This document shows, piece by piece, positions 9,419 to 18,745 of a stretch of DNA of 64,000 nt. The stretch spans positions 62,001 to 126,000 of the forward strand of contig NZ_PJCH01000006.1 in NCBI RefSeq assembly GCF_002943565.1. The letters are read 5' to 3'. The first letter of the stretch is position 1. The number at the start of each line of letters is the position of its first letter. Origin of the DNA: Hyphococcus luteus (GTDB taxonomy: Bacteria; Pseudomonadota; Alphaproteobacteria; Caulobacterales; Parvularculaceae). The notes under the pieces are model-generated. The model made no database searches. It was given only the letters and a program-made list of their open reading frames with translations, and had not been told where the DNA came from. The position numbers and the translations under genes were made by a program.

Positions 9419-10951
9419 ATGGGCAGGCTGGATGGAAAAACAGCGCTGATCACCGGCATCGCCAGCGGCCAGGGACGCGCTGCAGCGCTGCTCTTTGCAA
9501 AGGAAGGCGCGCGCGTTTTCGGCTGCGATATCGATCAGGCCGGCGCAGATAAAACCGTCGATCTCGCCCGCGAGGCGGGATGCGAAATCAACTCAGCCGC
9601 GCCTGTCGATCTTTCTATCGAGAAAGAAGCGGCCGCATGGGTCAAGGAAACGGCAAAACGCGCCGGACGCATCGACATTCTTTACAACAATGCCTCGCAT
9701 GGCCGCGTCGGCCCTTTTCCCTCAATGCGGACGGAGACATGGAATTTCACTATCCGCAATGAGCTAGACCTCATCTTTTTCGTTACCCAGGCGGCCTGGC
9801 CTTATCTGATGAAAAACGGCGGCTCGATCATCAACACCGGCTCGATCATCGCACGCCGCGGCAATGACATGCCCATGTCCGCCCATGGCGCCGCGAAGGC
9901 CGGCGTGCATGCGCTCACCGTTCATATGGCGCTCGAGGGCGGCCCCTTCGGCATTCGGGTCAATACAATCAGCCCCGGCCTCATCCGCGCAGGCGGCCTC
10001 GGCGAAATGATGGATGACCCGTTCACCAATCTGCACAAACAGATTGAAACTTCGCCGCTCGGACGCGTCGGCGAACCGGAAGACGTCGCGCCGCTCGCCG
10101 TTTTCCTTGCCTCTGACGAGGCCTCTTACATCACCGGGACGGAAGTCGTCGTCGACGGCGGACAGTCTCTGGGGCTTGGCATGTCGTTTGAAAAACCGCA
10201 ACCGGTGGATCTCAGCGGCGGCGAAAAAATTCTCATCGACACGGGAGATGGGGAAGCGGATGCTTTTCTGTTTTTGCCGAAAAACAAAAATCAAAGCCCC
10301 GGCGTCATTCTTTATACAGATATTATGGGCGTGCGCCCCGCATTCAAGCGCATGGCGGAACGGCTCGCAAACGCCGGTTTTGCAGTTCTCCTTCCAAATC
10401 TGTTTTATCGCGTCGCCGAACCGTTCAATCCTCCGCTATCCGTACACCGCTCCGTCGATTTCGGACGCCTCCTCAATATCGCCAGCACCCTGAACCGGGA
10501 CCTGCTAGAGCGCGACGCCGGCGCTTATATCGGTGCGCTGCGCGCGCATTCCGGCGTCAAAAACACCGCGCTTGGATGCGTCGGCTATTGCATGAGCGGC
10601 GCCATGGCGATGTGGACCGCCGCCGCCTATCCCGCCGAAATCGGCGCGGTTGCAAGTTTTCATGGAGGCCATCTGTCCACGGATGCGCCTGACAGTCCGG
10701 ACCGCCTTGTTGCGGAGAAAAAACCCAAAGCAACTTTTTATTTCGGTTGCGCCGAAACGGACCCGTTCATGAAGCCGGAGGCGATCACATCCCTTAAAGA
10801 GCGGCTCGCCGCAGCAGGCTTGGAAGCGGAAACTGAAATCTATGATGGGACATATCATGGATTCGCGATCGAAGACGCTTCTTATGACAAGGCGGCGAGC
10901 GAACATCACTGGTCGCGTCTTGTCGATTTTCTGAAGAACGCAATCGGCTGA
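9419..10951 (+). CDS. Fused short-chain dehydrogenase/reductase - dienelactone hydrolase
   Basis: A 510-residue two-domain protein. Residues 1-255 form an SDR: the cofactor motif T-G-I-A-S-G-Q-G at 12-19, N-N-A-S at 90-93, Ser142 and Lys160. The catalytic Tyr position is His156 (S-A-H-G-A-A-K), so the usual Y-x-x-x-K is broken. Residues 265-510 form a dienelactone-hydrolase domain with nucleophile Cys391 in G-Y-C-M-S-G, Asp448 and His480 in Y-H-G-F, a complete C-D-H triad. DLH enzymes open dienelactones in ring-cleavage pathways. The single frame spans both domains without interruption, so this is a real fusion. The ATG at 9419 lies 4 bases after the MFS stop. The first domain may be a binding or non-canonical dehydrogenase module. 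Confidence 0.9.
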   Translation: MGRLDGKTALITGIASGQGRAAALLFAKEGARVFGCDIDQAGADKTVDLAREAGCEINSAAPVDLSIEKEAAAWVKETAKRAGRIDILYNNASHGRVGPFPSMRTETWNFTIRNELDLIFFVTQAAWPYLMKNGGSIINTGSIIARRGNDMPMSAHGAAKAGVHALTVHMALEGGPFGIRVNTISPGLIRAGGLGEMMDDPFTNLHKQIETSPLGRVGEPEDVAPLAVFLASDEASYITGTEVVVDGGQSLGLGMSFEKPQPVDLSGGEKILIDTGDGEADAFLFLPKNKNQSPGVILYTDIMGVRPAFKRMAERLANAGFAVLLPNLFYRVAEPFNPPLSVHRSVDFGRLLNIASTLNRDLLERDAGAYIGALRAHSGVKNTALGCVGYCMSGAMAMWTAAAYPAEIGAVASFHGGHLSTDAPDSPDRLVAEKKPKATFYFGCAETDPFMKPEAITSLKERLAAAGLEAETEIYDGTYHGFAIEDASYDKAASEHHWSRLVDFLKNAIG

Positions 10952-10969
10952 TAAAACGGGATCCGGTTT

Positions 10970-12064
10970 ATGACGCAGAACAAGAAGCTGAAACTCGGGG
11001 TCTTCGCATTCAATCTTGACGGCGGTTTTACAGCGACGACTGCGCCTGAGCGGTATCAACTTTCATGGGACAATGTGCTCGATGTGGCGCGCGCCGCCGA
11101 CGAAGGCGGCCTCGATGCGCTTATTCCGCTCGGACGCTGGAAAGGACTCGGCGGAAAAACGGATTTTCAGGGTAAAAACTATGAAACCCTGACATGGGCG
11201 GCGGGGCTGGCCGCCTCGACAAAACGCATCAATGTCTTTGCGACGGTCCATGCGCCGGTCATCCACCCAATCGTCGCCGCCAAACAATGCGCCACCATCG
11301 ATCACATTTCCGGCGGGCGTTTCGGCCTCAATGTCGTTTGCGGGTGGAACCCGGCTGAGTTCGCCATGTTTGGCTCTCCGGTGATGAGCGCGGACGCCCG
11401 CTACGACTATGCGCGCGAATGGGTGGAGATCGTGCGGCGCCTGTGGACGGAAGAGAAACCATTCGATTTTGAGGGCGCCTATTTCAAGGCGGCGGGAGCA
11501 ATTTCAAAACCGCTTCCGATCGCGCGTCCGCATCCGCCGATCATGAACGCCGGCCGCTCGCCGGACGGCATGCGCTTCGCCGCGCAATACGCCGATCTAG
11601 CCTTTCAGGATGTTCTTGAAAAAGACTTCGACGAAACCCGGTCCCGCGTCGCCGAACTCCGCCGCATTGGACGCGAGGAGTTCGGCCGAGAATTCGAAGT
11701 CTGGACAAGCGCCTGGATCATATGCCGGCCCACGACAAAGGAAGCGAATGAATTTTATCGTCACGCCATTCATGATTACGGCGATTTCGACGCGCTGAAA
11801 GGCTTGCCGCCTTCTCTCATTCCGTCACCGGAAACCACGCCGCCGGAAATCCTTAAAGAGATTCAACACCGCGCCCTCGCCGGTTTCGGCGGCGCGCATA
11901 TGATCGGCTCGCCCGAGGAGATCGCCGAGAAGCTCAAAGCGTTCTCTGACGCAGGCTTCGACGGAACCGTGATGACCTTCATTGACTATCAGCGGGATGT
12001 GCGCGGCTTCATCAAGGATGTCCTGCCGCTGCTTGAACAGGCGGGTCTCCGCCAACCCGCATAG
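10970..12064 (+). CDS. LLM-class flavin-dependent oxidoreductase (bacterial luciferase-like monooxygenase)
   Basis: 364 residues with the TIM-barrel pattern of reduced-flavin monooxygenases: an N-terminal KLGVFAFNLDGG strand, the segment around ISGGRFGLNVVCGWNPAEF, and a C-terminal GSPEEIAEKLKAFSDAGFDG repeat typical of the family. Relatives include SsuD, RutA and the alkane or dibenzothiophene-sulfone monooxygenases. They need FMNH2 from a separate reductase; the only candidate in the window is at 33497-34141. It follows the SDR-DLH gene by 18 bases and ends the MFS/SDR-DLH/LLM operon; the convergent aldo/keto reductase gene ends 4 bases further on. Substrate unknown; a ring-opening or heteroatom oxygenation step is possible. 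Confidence 0.85.
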   Translation: MTQNKKLKLGVFAFNLDGGFTATTAPERYQLSWDNVLDVARAADEGGLDALIPLGRWKGLGGKTDFQGKNYETLTWAAGLAASTKRINVFATVHAPVIHPIVAAKQCATIDHISGGRFGLNVVCGWNPAEFAMFGSPVMSADARYDYAREWVEIVRRLWTEEKPFDFEGAYFKAAGAISKPLPIARPHPPIMNAGRSPDGMRFAAQYADLAFQDVLEKDFDETRSRVAELRRIGREEFGREFEVWTSAWIICRPTTKEANEFYRHAIHDYGDFDALKGLPPSLIPSPETTPPEILKEIQHRALAGFGGAHMIGSPEEIAEKLKAFSDAGFDGTVMTFIDYQRDVRGFIKDVLPLLEQAGLRQPA

Positions 12065-12068
12065 CGCT

Positions 12069-13133
12069 TTATGCGACAGGATAGCCGGGTTCGTCAATTT
12101 CATCCGCATGGCCGGCGGATCCCAGATTGCGCACGAGATCGCTCGCAAGCCAATCATGGGGATAGCCAAGCACAATTGCGCTCGCCGCATCGAGGCGCTG
12201 GACATGCGTCTCGTCGAGCGTCATTGCAAAGGCGGCAAGATTTTCTTCAAGCTGTTCAAGCGTTCTGGCGCCGATAATCGGAATAATCGACGCCTTGCGC
12301 TTTGCGTTCTGCGCGCGAACCCAGCCGAGCGCAACTTGCGCCGCGCTTGCGCCGGTCTCCTTCGCGACAGCCTCCACCGCATCAAGAATGGCCGTCTCGC
12401 GCGGTCCGGCCTCTTTAAGGACGCGCCCTCCCCCCTTGCTCATGCGGCTGTCAGCGTTTTCCTGTTTTCGATATTTTCCACTTAACAGTCCTCCCCCGAG
12501 GGCCGCCCAGGCCATAACCCCTATTTCCAGCCCTTCCGCCATAGGCAACAATTCACGCTCAATGGACCGCTCTGCGAGACTGTATTCCGCTTGAATGCAT
12601 GCAACTGACGGCCCATGCGTCGCCTCGGCCAGCGTCGCGGCGCGCGCGATGCGCCAGGCCGGGAAGTTGGAAAACCCTGCATAGAGCGCTTTTCCCGCCG
12701 ACACGACATCCTCGAAGCCCCGCAAGATCTCCTCAACCGGCGTAACGCCGTCGTCGAAATGAACCTGGAATATATCGACCCTGTCGGTCCGCAGACGCCG
12801 GAGGCTTTTCTCCAGCGAACGGAGCATGTTTTTGCGGCTTGCGCCGGTCTTCGAGACGGAATGCGTGCGCCCCGGGCCGCCGCCATACTTTGTGCTGACC
12901 ACAAAATGATCGCGGTCGGTCTCAAGAAAGCCGCCGATGAGGCTTTCCGATTCCGAGTTCTGGTAGCCGTCGGCGCAATCCAGAAAATTGCCGCCGGCTT
13001 CTGCATAGCGGTTGAAAATCTTGCGCGCTTCTTTTTCTTCAGCGCCCCAGCCCCAGGCCGTTCCAAAAGTTGCGGTCCCAAGCGCAGCCTCGCTGACGCG
13101 CAATCCGGTTCGGCCCAGGAGCTTGTAACGCAT
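12069..13133 (-). CDS. Aldo/keto reductase
   Basis: 354 residues. The catalytic tetrad is visible as Asp52 and Tyr57 (D-C-A-D-G-Y), Lys82 (V-S-T-K-Y) and His125 (F-Q-V-H-F). The layout matches the AKR11/AKR-like 'oxidoreductase, aldo/keto reductase family' group that reduces or oxidises small carbonyls with NADPH. The ATG at 13133 has AAGGAAAG upstream; an ATG at 13148 directly after the previous stop is the alternative. It is the last gene of the GMC oxidoreductase/MetE-like operon, so it probably handles the same metabolite. Confidence 0.88.
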   Translation of the reverse strand: MRYKLLGRTGLRVSEAALGTATFGTAWGWGAEEKEARKIFNRYAEAGGNFLDCADGYQNSESESLIGGFLETDRDHFVVSTKYGGGPGRTHSVSKTGASRKNMLRSLEKSLRRLRTDRVDIFQVHFDDGVTPVEEILRGFEDVVSAGKALYAGFSNFPAWRIARAATLAEATHGPSVACIQAEYSLAERSIERELLPMAEGLEIGVMAWAALGGGLLSGKYRKQENADSRMSKGGGRVLKEAGPRETAILDAVEAVAKETGASAAQVALGWVRAQNAKRKASIIPIIGARTLEQLEENLAAFAMTLDETHVQRLDAASAIVLGYPHDWLASDLVRNLGSAGHADEIDEPGYPVA

Positions 13134-13148
13134 GCCGCTTTCCTTCAT

Positions 13149-14351
13149 CTAGCTTGCAGACCGGCTCCGACCCCATAACTCATCGCTGGCAAGCCGCGCT
13201 CCTTCGGAGAGCATTTTCAGTTTCGCCCACTGGATGCTCGGATGCACGCGACGTAAAAACGGACTCTGTGCGAAGCCACAATCCGTCCCGGCCATGACAT
13301 TCTCACGGCCAACGAGCCTTGCAAGCCGGGAGAGACGGTCCGCGACAAGCTGCGGGTGCTCGACGACATTGGTCGCGTGACTTACGACGCCGGGAACAAG
13401 CTTGCGGCCGGGCGCGGGCTTGCGGGACTCCCATATCCGCCATTCATGCTCATGACGCGGATTGGCCGATTCAAAAAGATAGTGTCCGACATTGAGGGTC
13501 AGCACGAGATCAACCAGATATTCGAAAGGCACATCGAACATATGCGGGCCGTTCCAGCTGCCCCAGCATATATGATACCGGGTTTTTTCCGTTGGTATGC
13601 CTTCCAGCGCATGATTCAGCGCATCAATACGCATCTGCGCCCAACGCTGATATTCCTTGACCGACTTAGGCGGCACCATGCGCTCAAACTGAGTCGTCAT
13701 GAACGCATCATCGATCTGCACGCTAAGCCCTGCATCGACGACGGCCTTGTACTCTTCGCGAAGAACCTCCGCGAGCGCGAACAAGAACTTCTCTTCAGTC
13801 CCGTAATATTCGTCCTTGACGTTGGGAAGAGCACTCGCAGGGGCGACACATGGCAAAAAAGCGCCTTCGACATTCGCTGCACCGGCAGCGGCTTTTAAAT
13901 TGTCGATGTCGCGCCGCACCTGATCATAGCCGGTGTATTTCAATGGCTCGTCGCATATCACCCTCATGCGGCGGCGGCGCGTAAATCCCACATTGTCGTA
14001 CTCTGCATAAAAGTCCGCAAACGACTCCCTGTCGGGTCCGCCCAGCGGGCTCAGCATCGGATCTTTTTCCTCTTCCGGCGTCATTTCACGCTGGCGGATG
14101 CCGGTCATGCGGCGATGAATATAGAACGCCCAGTTGACGCCCTTGCCATATTCGCCGTCGCTTACGACGTCGATACCAGCGTCAGCCTGTTTGCGCACGA
14201 CGTCTGCGATGCTGTCTTTCAAGCAGGTTTCGTAGGCGCTTTTGTTATAGTCAGCGCCATCCTCGATGGCGCGCAGATATTTCACCAGCCCTTCCGGCCG
14301 GACAAGGCTGCCCACATGCGTGGCGAGAATACGATCTTGCGTTTGCGTCAT
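13149..14351 (-). CDS. Cobalamin-independent methionine synthase (MetE C-domain) family protein
   Basis: 400 residues, about half the size of MetE, corresponding to the C-terminal catalytic barrel alone. The N-terminal ATHVGSLVRP and the DAGIDVVSDGEYGK segment are hallmarks of the stand-alone family. Likely zinc ligands are the His/Cys of H-I-C-W-G and the Cys in G-T-D-C-G-F near the C-terminus. Characterised members of this fold act on thiols, either transferring methyl groups to homocysteine or adding coenzyme M to epoxides. The start overlaps the GMC oxidoreductase stop by one base (TAATG) with GGGAG 8 bases upstream. In this catabolic context a methyl-transfer (demethylation) or thiol-adduct role is inference. 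Confidence 0.83.
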   Translation of the reverse strand: MTQTQDRILATHVGSLVRPEGLVKYLRAIEDGADYNKSAYETCLKDSIADVVRKQADAGIDVVSDGEYGKGVNWAFYIHRRMTGIRQREMTPEEEKDPMLSPLGGPDRESFADFYAEYDNVGFTRRRRMRVICDEPLKYTGYDQVRRDIDNLKAAAGAANVEGAFLPCVAPASALPNVKDEYYGTEEKFLFALAEVLREEYKAVVDAGLSVQIDDAFMTTQFERMVPPKSVKEYQRWAQMRIDALNHALEGIPTEKTRYHICWGSWNGPHMFDVPFEYLVDLVLTLNVGHYLFESANPRHEHEWRIWESRKPAPGRKLVPGVVSHATNVVEHPQLVADRLSRLARLVGRENVMAGTDCGFAQSPFLRRVHPSIQWAKLKMLSEGARLASDELWGRSRSAS

Positions 14352-16021
14352 TAGCTCAACTCCCTGATTGCGTCTTTTCTGTTATATTGGCTGTAGCGCT
14401 CAGGCGCGTTCTGAACGCCGTTCCTGTCGTCCAAAATCAATTGCGCCGCTTTTTCCGCGATCATGATGACCGGCGCATTGGTGTTGCCGCCAACAACCCG
14501 CGGCATAACCGAAGCATCAGCAACCCGCAGTTTCGCTATGCCGCGCACGCGCAAGCGCGCATCCGTCACCGCATCGGGGCCGACGCCCATAGCGCACGCG
14601 CCGGCGGAATGATGCGCTGTGACGACAGTGCGGCGGTGAAGGGCGTCGAGCGCTTCGTCAGTTTCAATGCCGGGGCCCGGCCACAATTCTTCGCCGATCA
14701 GTTCCGATATGGGCGGCGTCCGGAAGAATTCCCGCAGACGGCGCACGGCGCGGCGAAGAACGGCGCGGTCCTCGGGCGCCTCCAATAGATTAAGTCTTAT
14801 TCGCGGCGGCGCTTTTGGATCGGCCGAACGAAGCTTCACCCAGCCCCGGCTTTCAGGATGAAGCATTACCGCCATGGCCGACATGACATGACCGATGCCT
14901 TTGCGGAAGGGCGGCATCCAGATGCGCGAATCGATTCCGGTTGGATAAAAATTAGCCTTGATGTCGGGGCGGTTGAGTCCATTCTTCGTGCGCATGAAGC
15001 CCATGCCTGTAATGGGAAGCTGCACGGCGTCGCCGGAACGGGAAAACATCCACTGCGCGGTCGTCAGCGCAAGCCGGTCGAAGCGAAGGCGTGATTCAAA
15101 CCCTACAGGGCGGGTCAGCGAATAACCTACGCTGGTTATCGGATGCTCCTGAAGGTTGCGGCCGACCCCGGGCAGATCATGCACCGGCGCAACCCCGGCC
15201 TCATGCAATTCGTCAGCCGGGCCGACCCCGGACAGCAGGAGCAGTTGCGGGGAGTTAAAGCTGCCGGCGCACAGAATGATCTCGGCTTCAGCCCGGGCTG
15301 TCTCGACTTTGCCGCCATGCTCATACTCAACAGCGACGGCTTCGCATTTTTCGATAAGAATACGCCGCGTCAGCGCGCGCGTCTTCACAGTAAGATTCGG
15401 CCGACTAAGCACAGGGCGCAGAAAAGCCGCTGATGTTGAGGCTCTGCGTCCCTTGTCAACAGTGAACTCCGCAGGCGCGAATCCTTCCGCAATGTCTCCA
15501 TGATGGTCGTCGAGAACATCGTAGCCAAGCGCGCGCGCGGTCGACATGACGCGCGGAAAAATTTCATCGTCAGACCGCATCTTCGAGACGGCAAGCGGGC
15601 CGTCCCCGCCGTGATGCGCCCCCTCCCCGCGCCAGTTGCGCTCCGAACGCAGAAAATACGGCAGGACGCTTTCAAAGTCCCAGCCGGAAAGTCCGAGATC
15701 GGCCCATTCATTGTAATCGTCCGGGTGCCCGCGCGAATACACCATGCCATTTATGGATGACGTGCCGCCGAGCGTTTTGCCTCGCGGCAGCATCACTCGC
15801 CGATCATCCGCGAAAGGTTCGGGTTCGCTCTCGTAGTTCCAGTTGTAAGCGCGCTCTTTCATTACCTTCAAGAATGCGAGCGGCATGGCCATGAGCGGAT
15901 GGTTGTCAGGTCCGCCGGCCTCAAGCAGCAAAACCCGGATTGACGGGTCTGCGGACAGGCGGTTCGCCAAAACACACCCCGCCGAACCGGCTCCGATCAC
16001 AATATAGTCGTAATCCGCCAA
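14351..16021 (-). CDS. GMC-family FAD oxidoreductase (choline dehydrogenase/alcohol dehydrogenase-like)
   Basis: About 556 residues. Residues 3-30 contain the FAD-binding Y-I-V-I-G-A-G-S-A-G motif, and the GMC signature 1 region includes RGKTLGGTSSINGMVYSRG. The C-terminal catalytic part has the His of HHSAGACAMG and the Asn of GGNTNAPVIMIAEKAA. GMC enzymes oxidise primary alcohols to aldehydes, and some cleave or oxidise aryl alcohols. A GTG at 16036 opens the frame, but a TTG at 16021 has GAAGGG 7 bases upstream and gives the normal family N-terminus; this choice is uncertain. First gene of an operon with the MetE-like and aldo/keto reductase genes, divergent from the MBL/aldehyde dehydrogenase operon. 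Confidence 0.88.
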   Translation of the reverse strand: MADYDYIVIGAGSAGCVLANRLSADPSIRVLLLEAGGPDNHPLMAMPLAFLKVMKERAYNWNYESEPEPFADDRRVMLPRGKTLGGTSSINGMVYSRGHPDDYNEWADLGLSGWDFESVLPYFLRSERNWRGEGAHHGGDGPLAVSKMRSDDEIFPRVMSTARALGYDVLDDHHGDIAEGFAPAEFTVDKGRRASTSAAFLRPVLSRPNLTVKTRALTRRILIEKCEAVAVEYEHGGKVETARAEAEIILCAGSFNSPQLLLLSGVGPADELHEAGVAPVHDLPGVGRNLQEHPITSVGYSLTRPVGFESRLRFDRLALTTAQWMFSRSGDAVQLPITGMGFMRTKNGLNRPDIKANFYPTGIDSRIWMPPFRKGIGHVMSAMAVMLHPESRGWVKLRSADPKAPPRIRLNLLEAPEDRAVLRRAVRRLREFFRTPPISELIGEELWPGPGIETDEALDALHRRTVVTAHHSAGACAMGVGPDAVTDARLRVRGIAKLRVADASVMPRVVGGNTNAPVIMIAEKAAQLILDDRNGVQNAPERYSQYNRKDAIRELS

Positions 16022-16077
16022 TTTCCTTCCCTTCACCGCCCGCCAGAATTACGGGGATTGCATTCTTCTTTTCATGG

Positions 16078-16107
16078 TTTATACCAGAATGTATGCATTT
16101 TAGTAAG
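16078..16107. promoter_or_regulatory. Operator-like element between GMC and MBL operons
   Basis: TTTATACCAGAATGTATGCA then TTTTAGTAAG. It has the GTATGCA/TATACC half-sites seen in the other elements but is one of the weaker matches. It sits in the only gap between two divergent operons, so it could serve both. Confidence 0.4.
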
Positions 16108-16151
16108 ACAATCTTCAAACTGCGGCGTCTTTCGCAGGAGGATGAGCGCCC

Positions 16152-17006
16152 ATGCTGAAATGGCGCATTGGCGACATCACGGTAACCCGCATCGTCGATA
16201 TGGAAGAGCCCCATGCCGACGGCGCTTTTTTGATGCCCGACGCCACCCGCGAAGCGGTCGCGGCTATTGACTGGCTGCGTCCGAATTTCGCCGATGAGGA
16301 GGGGAACATCAAAATGAGTTTCCACGCCTTCGTCGTGGAAACGCCTTCCGTCACGATCATGGTCGACACTTGCATCGGTTCCGACAAAGACCGCGGCGGC
16401 GGGCCTATGGACAAGTTGAAGACGCCGTTTCTGGAAAACCTTGCCGCCGCAGGATTCTCACCCGAGGATATCGATGTCGTCCTGTGCACGCATCTACACA
16501 TAGATCATGTGGGCTGGAACACGCGTCTCGTCGACGGGCGCTGGGTCCCGACCTTTCCGAAGGCGCGCTATCTTATGGGCAGGACTGAATTCGATTTCTG
16601 GCGCGATCAGGAATTCGACCAACTGCACCAACTTGTTTTCGACGATTCCGTACGCCCCGTCTTCGAGGCCGGCCTTGTCGATCTTGTCGAGACCGATCAC
16701 AAAATTTGCGAGGAAGCCCGACTTGTTTCGACGCCCGGGCACACGCCGGGCCATGTGAGCGTCGAACTCGAATCGAAGAACGAGCGCGCCTTCATTACCG
16801 GCGACATGGCGCATCATCCATGCCAGCTCGCCCACCCCGAATGGGCCACCAATTTCGACAGCGACAAGTCGCAATCCACCGATACGCGCCGCCGCGTTTT
16901 CGCCGAACTTGCCGGCAAGCCTGTACTGGTGCTTGGCACTCATTTCGCCGAGCCCACGGCCGGACGCATCGTCCGGGACGGCGACGCTTTTCGACTCAAA
17001 ACCTGA
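16152..17006 (+). CDS. Metallo-beta-lactamase-fold hydrolase
   Basis: 284 residues with the metal motif T-H-L-H-I-D-H (His114, His116, Asp118, His119), the downstream His of S-T-P-G-H-T-P-G-H, the Asp of I-T-G-D-M, and a terminal G-T-H-F. This is the quorum-quenching-lactonase/arylsulfatase-like branch of the MBL superfamily. No signal peptide is seen. AGGAGG at 16137-16142 precedes the ATG. It begins a four-gene plus-strand operon with aldehyde dehydrogenase, a mini-protein and an MFS exporter. A lactonase or ester hydrolase acting on a pathway lactone is the most reasonable guess. Confidence 0.88.
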   Translation: MLKWRIGDITVTRIVDMEEPHADGAFLMPDATREAVAAIDWLRPNFADEEGNIKMSFHAFVVETPSVTIMVDTCIGSDKDRGGGPMDKLKTPFLENLAAAGFSPEDIDVVLCTHLHIDHVGWNTRLVDGRWVPTFPKARYLMGRTEFDFWRDQEFDQLHQLVFDDSVRPVFEAGLVDLVETDHKICEEARLVSTPGHTPGHVSVELESKNERAFITGDMAHHPCQLAHPEWATNFDSDKSQSTDTRRRVFAELAGKPVLVLGTHFAEPTAGRIVRDGDAFRLKT

Positions 17007-17021
17007 ACGAAACATTGCGTT

Positions 17022-18449
17022 ATGAAGCAGGCTGACAGGCATTTCATCAATGGCGCATGGCGTGCGTCTAAAGGCGACACGCAGTTTCCTGTCGTCAATC
17101 CGGCAACGGAAGAAGAATTCGGGTCCGTTGCCCTCGGCGCCAAGAGCGATATCGACGACGCCGTCGCAGCCGCCAAAGCTGCATTTCCCGGCTGGTCGCA
17201 AACGACACGCGCCGAACGCTGCGCCTATATCGAGCGCATTTTGCAGGCTTATGAGAAAAAATCAGAAGCGATTGCGCAAGCGCTGACGCAAGAGATGGGC
17301 GCGCCTCTCCGTCTCGCCCGTCAACAAGCCGCCATGGCGATGAGGCACATGGAAATTGCGCTTGAGGTTCTCGACGCCTTCGATTTTGAGACGATAGAAG
17401 GCGGCTGTAAAATCCTTCGCGATCCGGTTGGCGTCAGCGGCGCCATCACGCCCTGGAACGCGCCCGCAAGCCAGCTCATCTGCAAAACCGCGCCTGCTTT
17501 CGCCGCCGGCTGCGTTGTTATTGCAAAACCGAGCGAGCACGCGCCTTTCTCTGCGCGTCTCGTCGCCGAAGCGATCGCCGAAGCCGGTCTGCCCGACGGC
17601 GTCTTCAATCTGGTATTCGGAAACGCCGCCGCCGGGGCTGCGCTGAGCGCGCACCCCGATGTGGATATGATCTCCTTCACGGGCTCCGCCGCCGGCGGCG
17701 GCGCGGCCGCGCAAGCCGCCGCGCCCACGATCAAACGCGTTCATCAAGAGCTTGGCGGCAAAGGCGCCAATATCATTCTCGACGATGCGGACATCGAAGC
17801 GGCGGTCAAGACGGGCGTCGCTGCAATGATGTTTCATAGCGGCCAGACCTGCGGCGCGCCCAGCCGCATGCTTGCGCCGCGGCGGTTTTACAAGGACATC
17901 GTTGAAATCGCTGTCAGCGCTGCGCAGGCGCTTGTGGTCGGCGATCCCCTGAACGAAGGCACTGAGCTCGGCCCGCTCGCCAACCGCCCGCAATATCAGC
18001 GCGTTCTGGCCATGATCGCCGCCGGCGAGAAAGAAGGCGCGCGGCGCGCCGCCGGCGGACAGAGGCCCGGCGGCCTGGATAAAGGCTTCTTCATAAAACC
18101 GGTCATATTCACCGACGTGGAGCCGACCATGACAATCGCACAGGAAGAAATCTTCGGGCCGGTTCTGTGCATTATACCTTATGAAGATGACGATGAAGCG
18201 GTCGCCATCGCAAACGGCACGCCGTTCGGGCTAACCGGTTACGTTCAGTCTTCCGACGCGCAACGCGCCGCCCGCGTCGCCGCGCGATTGAGGGCGGGAT
18301 ATGTATCCATAAACTATCCGCCCATTGACTTCCGGGCCCCTTTTGGCGGCTATGGGCGCTCAGGCAACGGACGCCAGTTCGGCGTTTACAGCCTCGAATC
18401 TTATCTTGAAACAAAGGCGATCATTCGCGCCGCCCCATGGGATGCGTAA
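17022..18449 (+). CDS. NAD(P)-dependent aldehyde dehydrogenase
   Basis: 475 residues, normal for the family. General base Glu243 sits in Q-E-L-G-G-K and nucleophile Cys277 in G-Q-T-C-G-A-P-S-R; the oxyanion Asn is in PWNAP and the IFGPV motif is present near residue 380. It oxidises an aldehyde to a carboxylic acid, plausibly the product of the divergent GMC alcohol oxidase or aldo/keto reductase. It begins 15 bases after the MBL-fold gene. A vanillin/benzaldehyde-type or short-chain substrate cannot be separated by inspection. Confidence 0.9.
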   Translation: MKQADRHFINGAWRASKGDTQFPVVNPATEEEFGSVALGAKSDIDDAVAAAKAAFPGWSQTTRAERCAYIERILQAYEKKSEAIAQALTQEMGAPLRLARQQAAMAMRHMEIALEVLDAFDFETIEGGCKILRDPVGVSGAITPWNAPASQLICKTAPAFAAGCVVIAKPSEHAPFSARLVAEAIAEAGLPDGVFNLVFGNAAAGAALSAHPDVDMISFTGSAAGGGAAAQAAAPTIKRVHQELGGKGANIILDDADIEAAVKTGVAAMMFHSGQTCGAPSRMLAPRRFYKDIVEIAVSAAQALVVGDPLNEGTELGPLANRPQYQRVLAMIAAGEKEGARRAAGGQRPGGLDKGFFIKPVIFTDVEPTMTIAQEEIFGPVLCIIPYEDDDEAVAIANGTPFGLTGYVQSSDAQRAARVAARLRAGYVSINYPPIDFRAPFGGYGRSGNGRQFGVYSLESYLETKAIIRAAPWDA

Positions 18450-18478
18450 CAAAAAGCCTTTCTACGATGGAGAAACAA

Positions 18479-18721
18479 ATGAACCTCAAAACAATCCTGG
18501 CGACCTTGTTTGCATCAATTGCGCCCGCCGCGGTTTACGCCCATGGCGGACATGAACACGCCGAAGGCGCAACGCATGCACTCGCTCACTTCGCCATCTC
18601 AGCCGCAAAATGGTCGCCGTTGATTGTGGTCATGGCTGTCGCCGCGATCGTGCTGTTCAAAATAGCCGGATCCTCAAAACGTCCTGATAAAAACAGCGCA
18701 GCAGATAACGAACGGCGCTAG
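18479..18721 (+). CDS. Small exported His-rich single-span membrane protein
   Basis: 80 residues. A signal peptide ends near A-A-V-Y-A and exposes A-H-G-G-H-E-H-A-E-G, followed by more His (T-H-A-L-A-H-F), one hydrophobic span (about WSPLIVVMAVAAIVLF) and a short charged tail. The clustered His residues could bind a divalent metal, as in the N-termini of HupE/UreJ-like proteins, but the protein is much smaller than those. GGAGA lies about 5 bases before the ATG. It lies between aldehyde dehydrogenase and an MFS exporter in one operon. Not assigned to a known family. Confidence 0.7.
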   Translation: MNLKTILATLFASIAPAAVYAHGGHEHAEGATHALAHFAISAAKWSPLIVVMAVAAIVLFKIAGSSKRPDKNSAADNERR

Positions 18722-18745
18722 ACGCTTCGCGCACAAAAGGACGCC

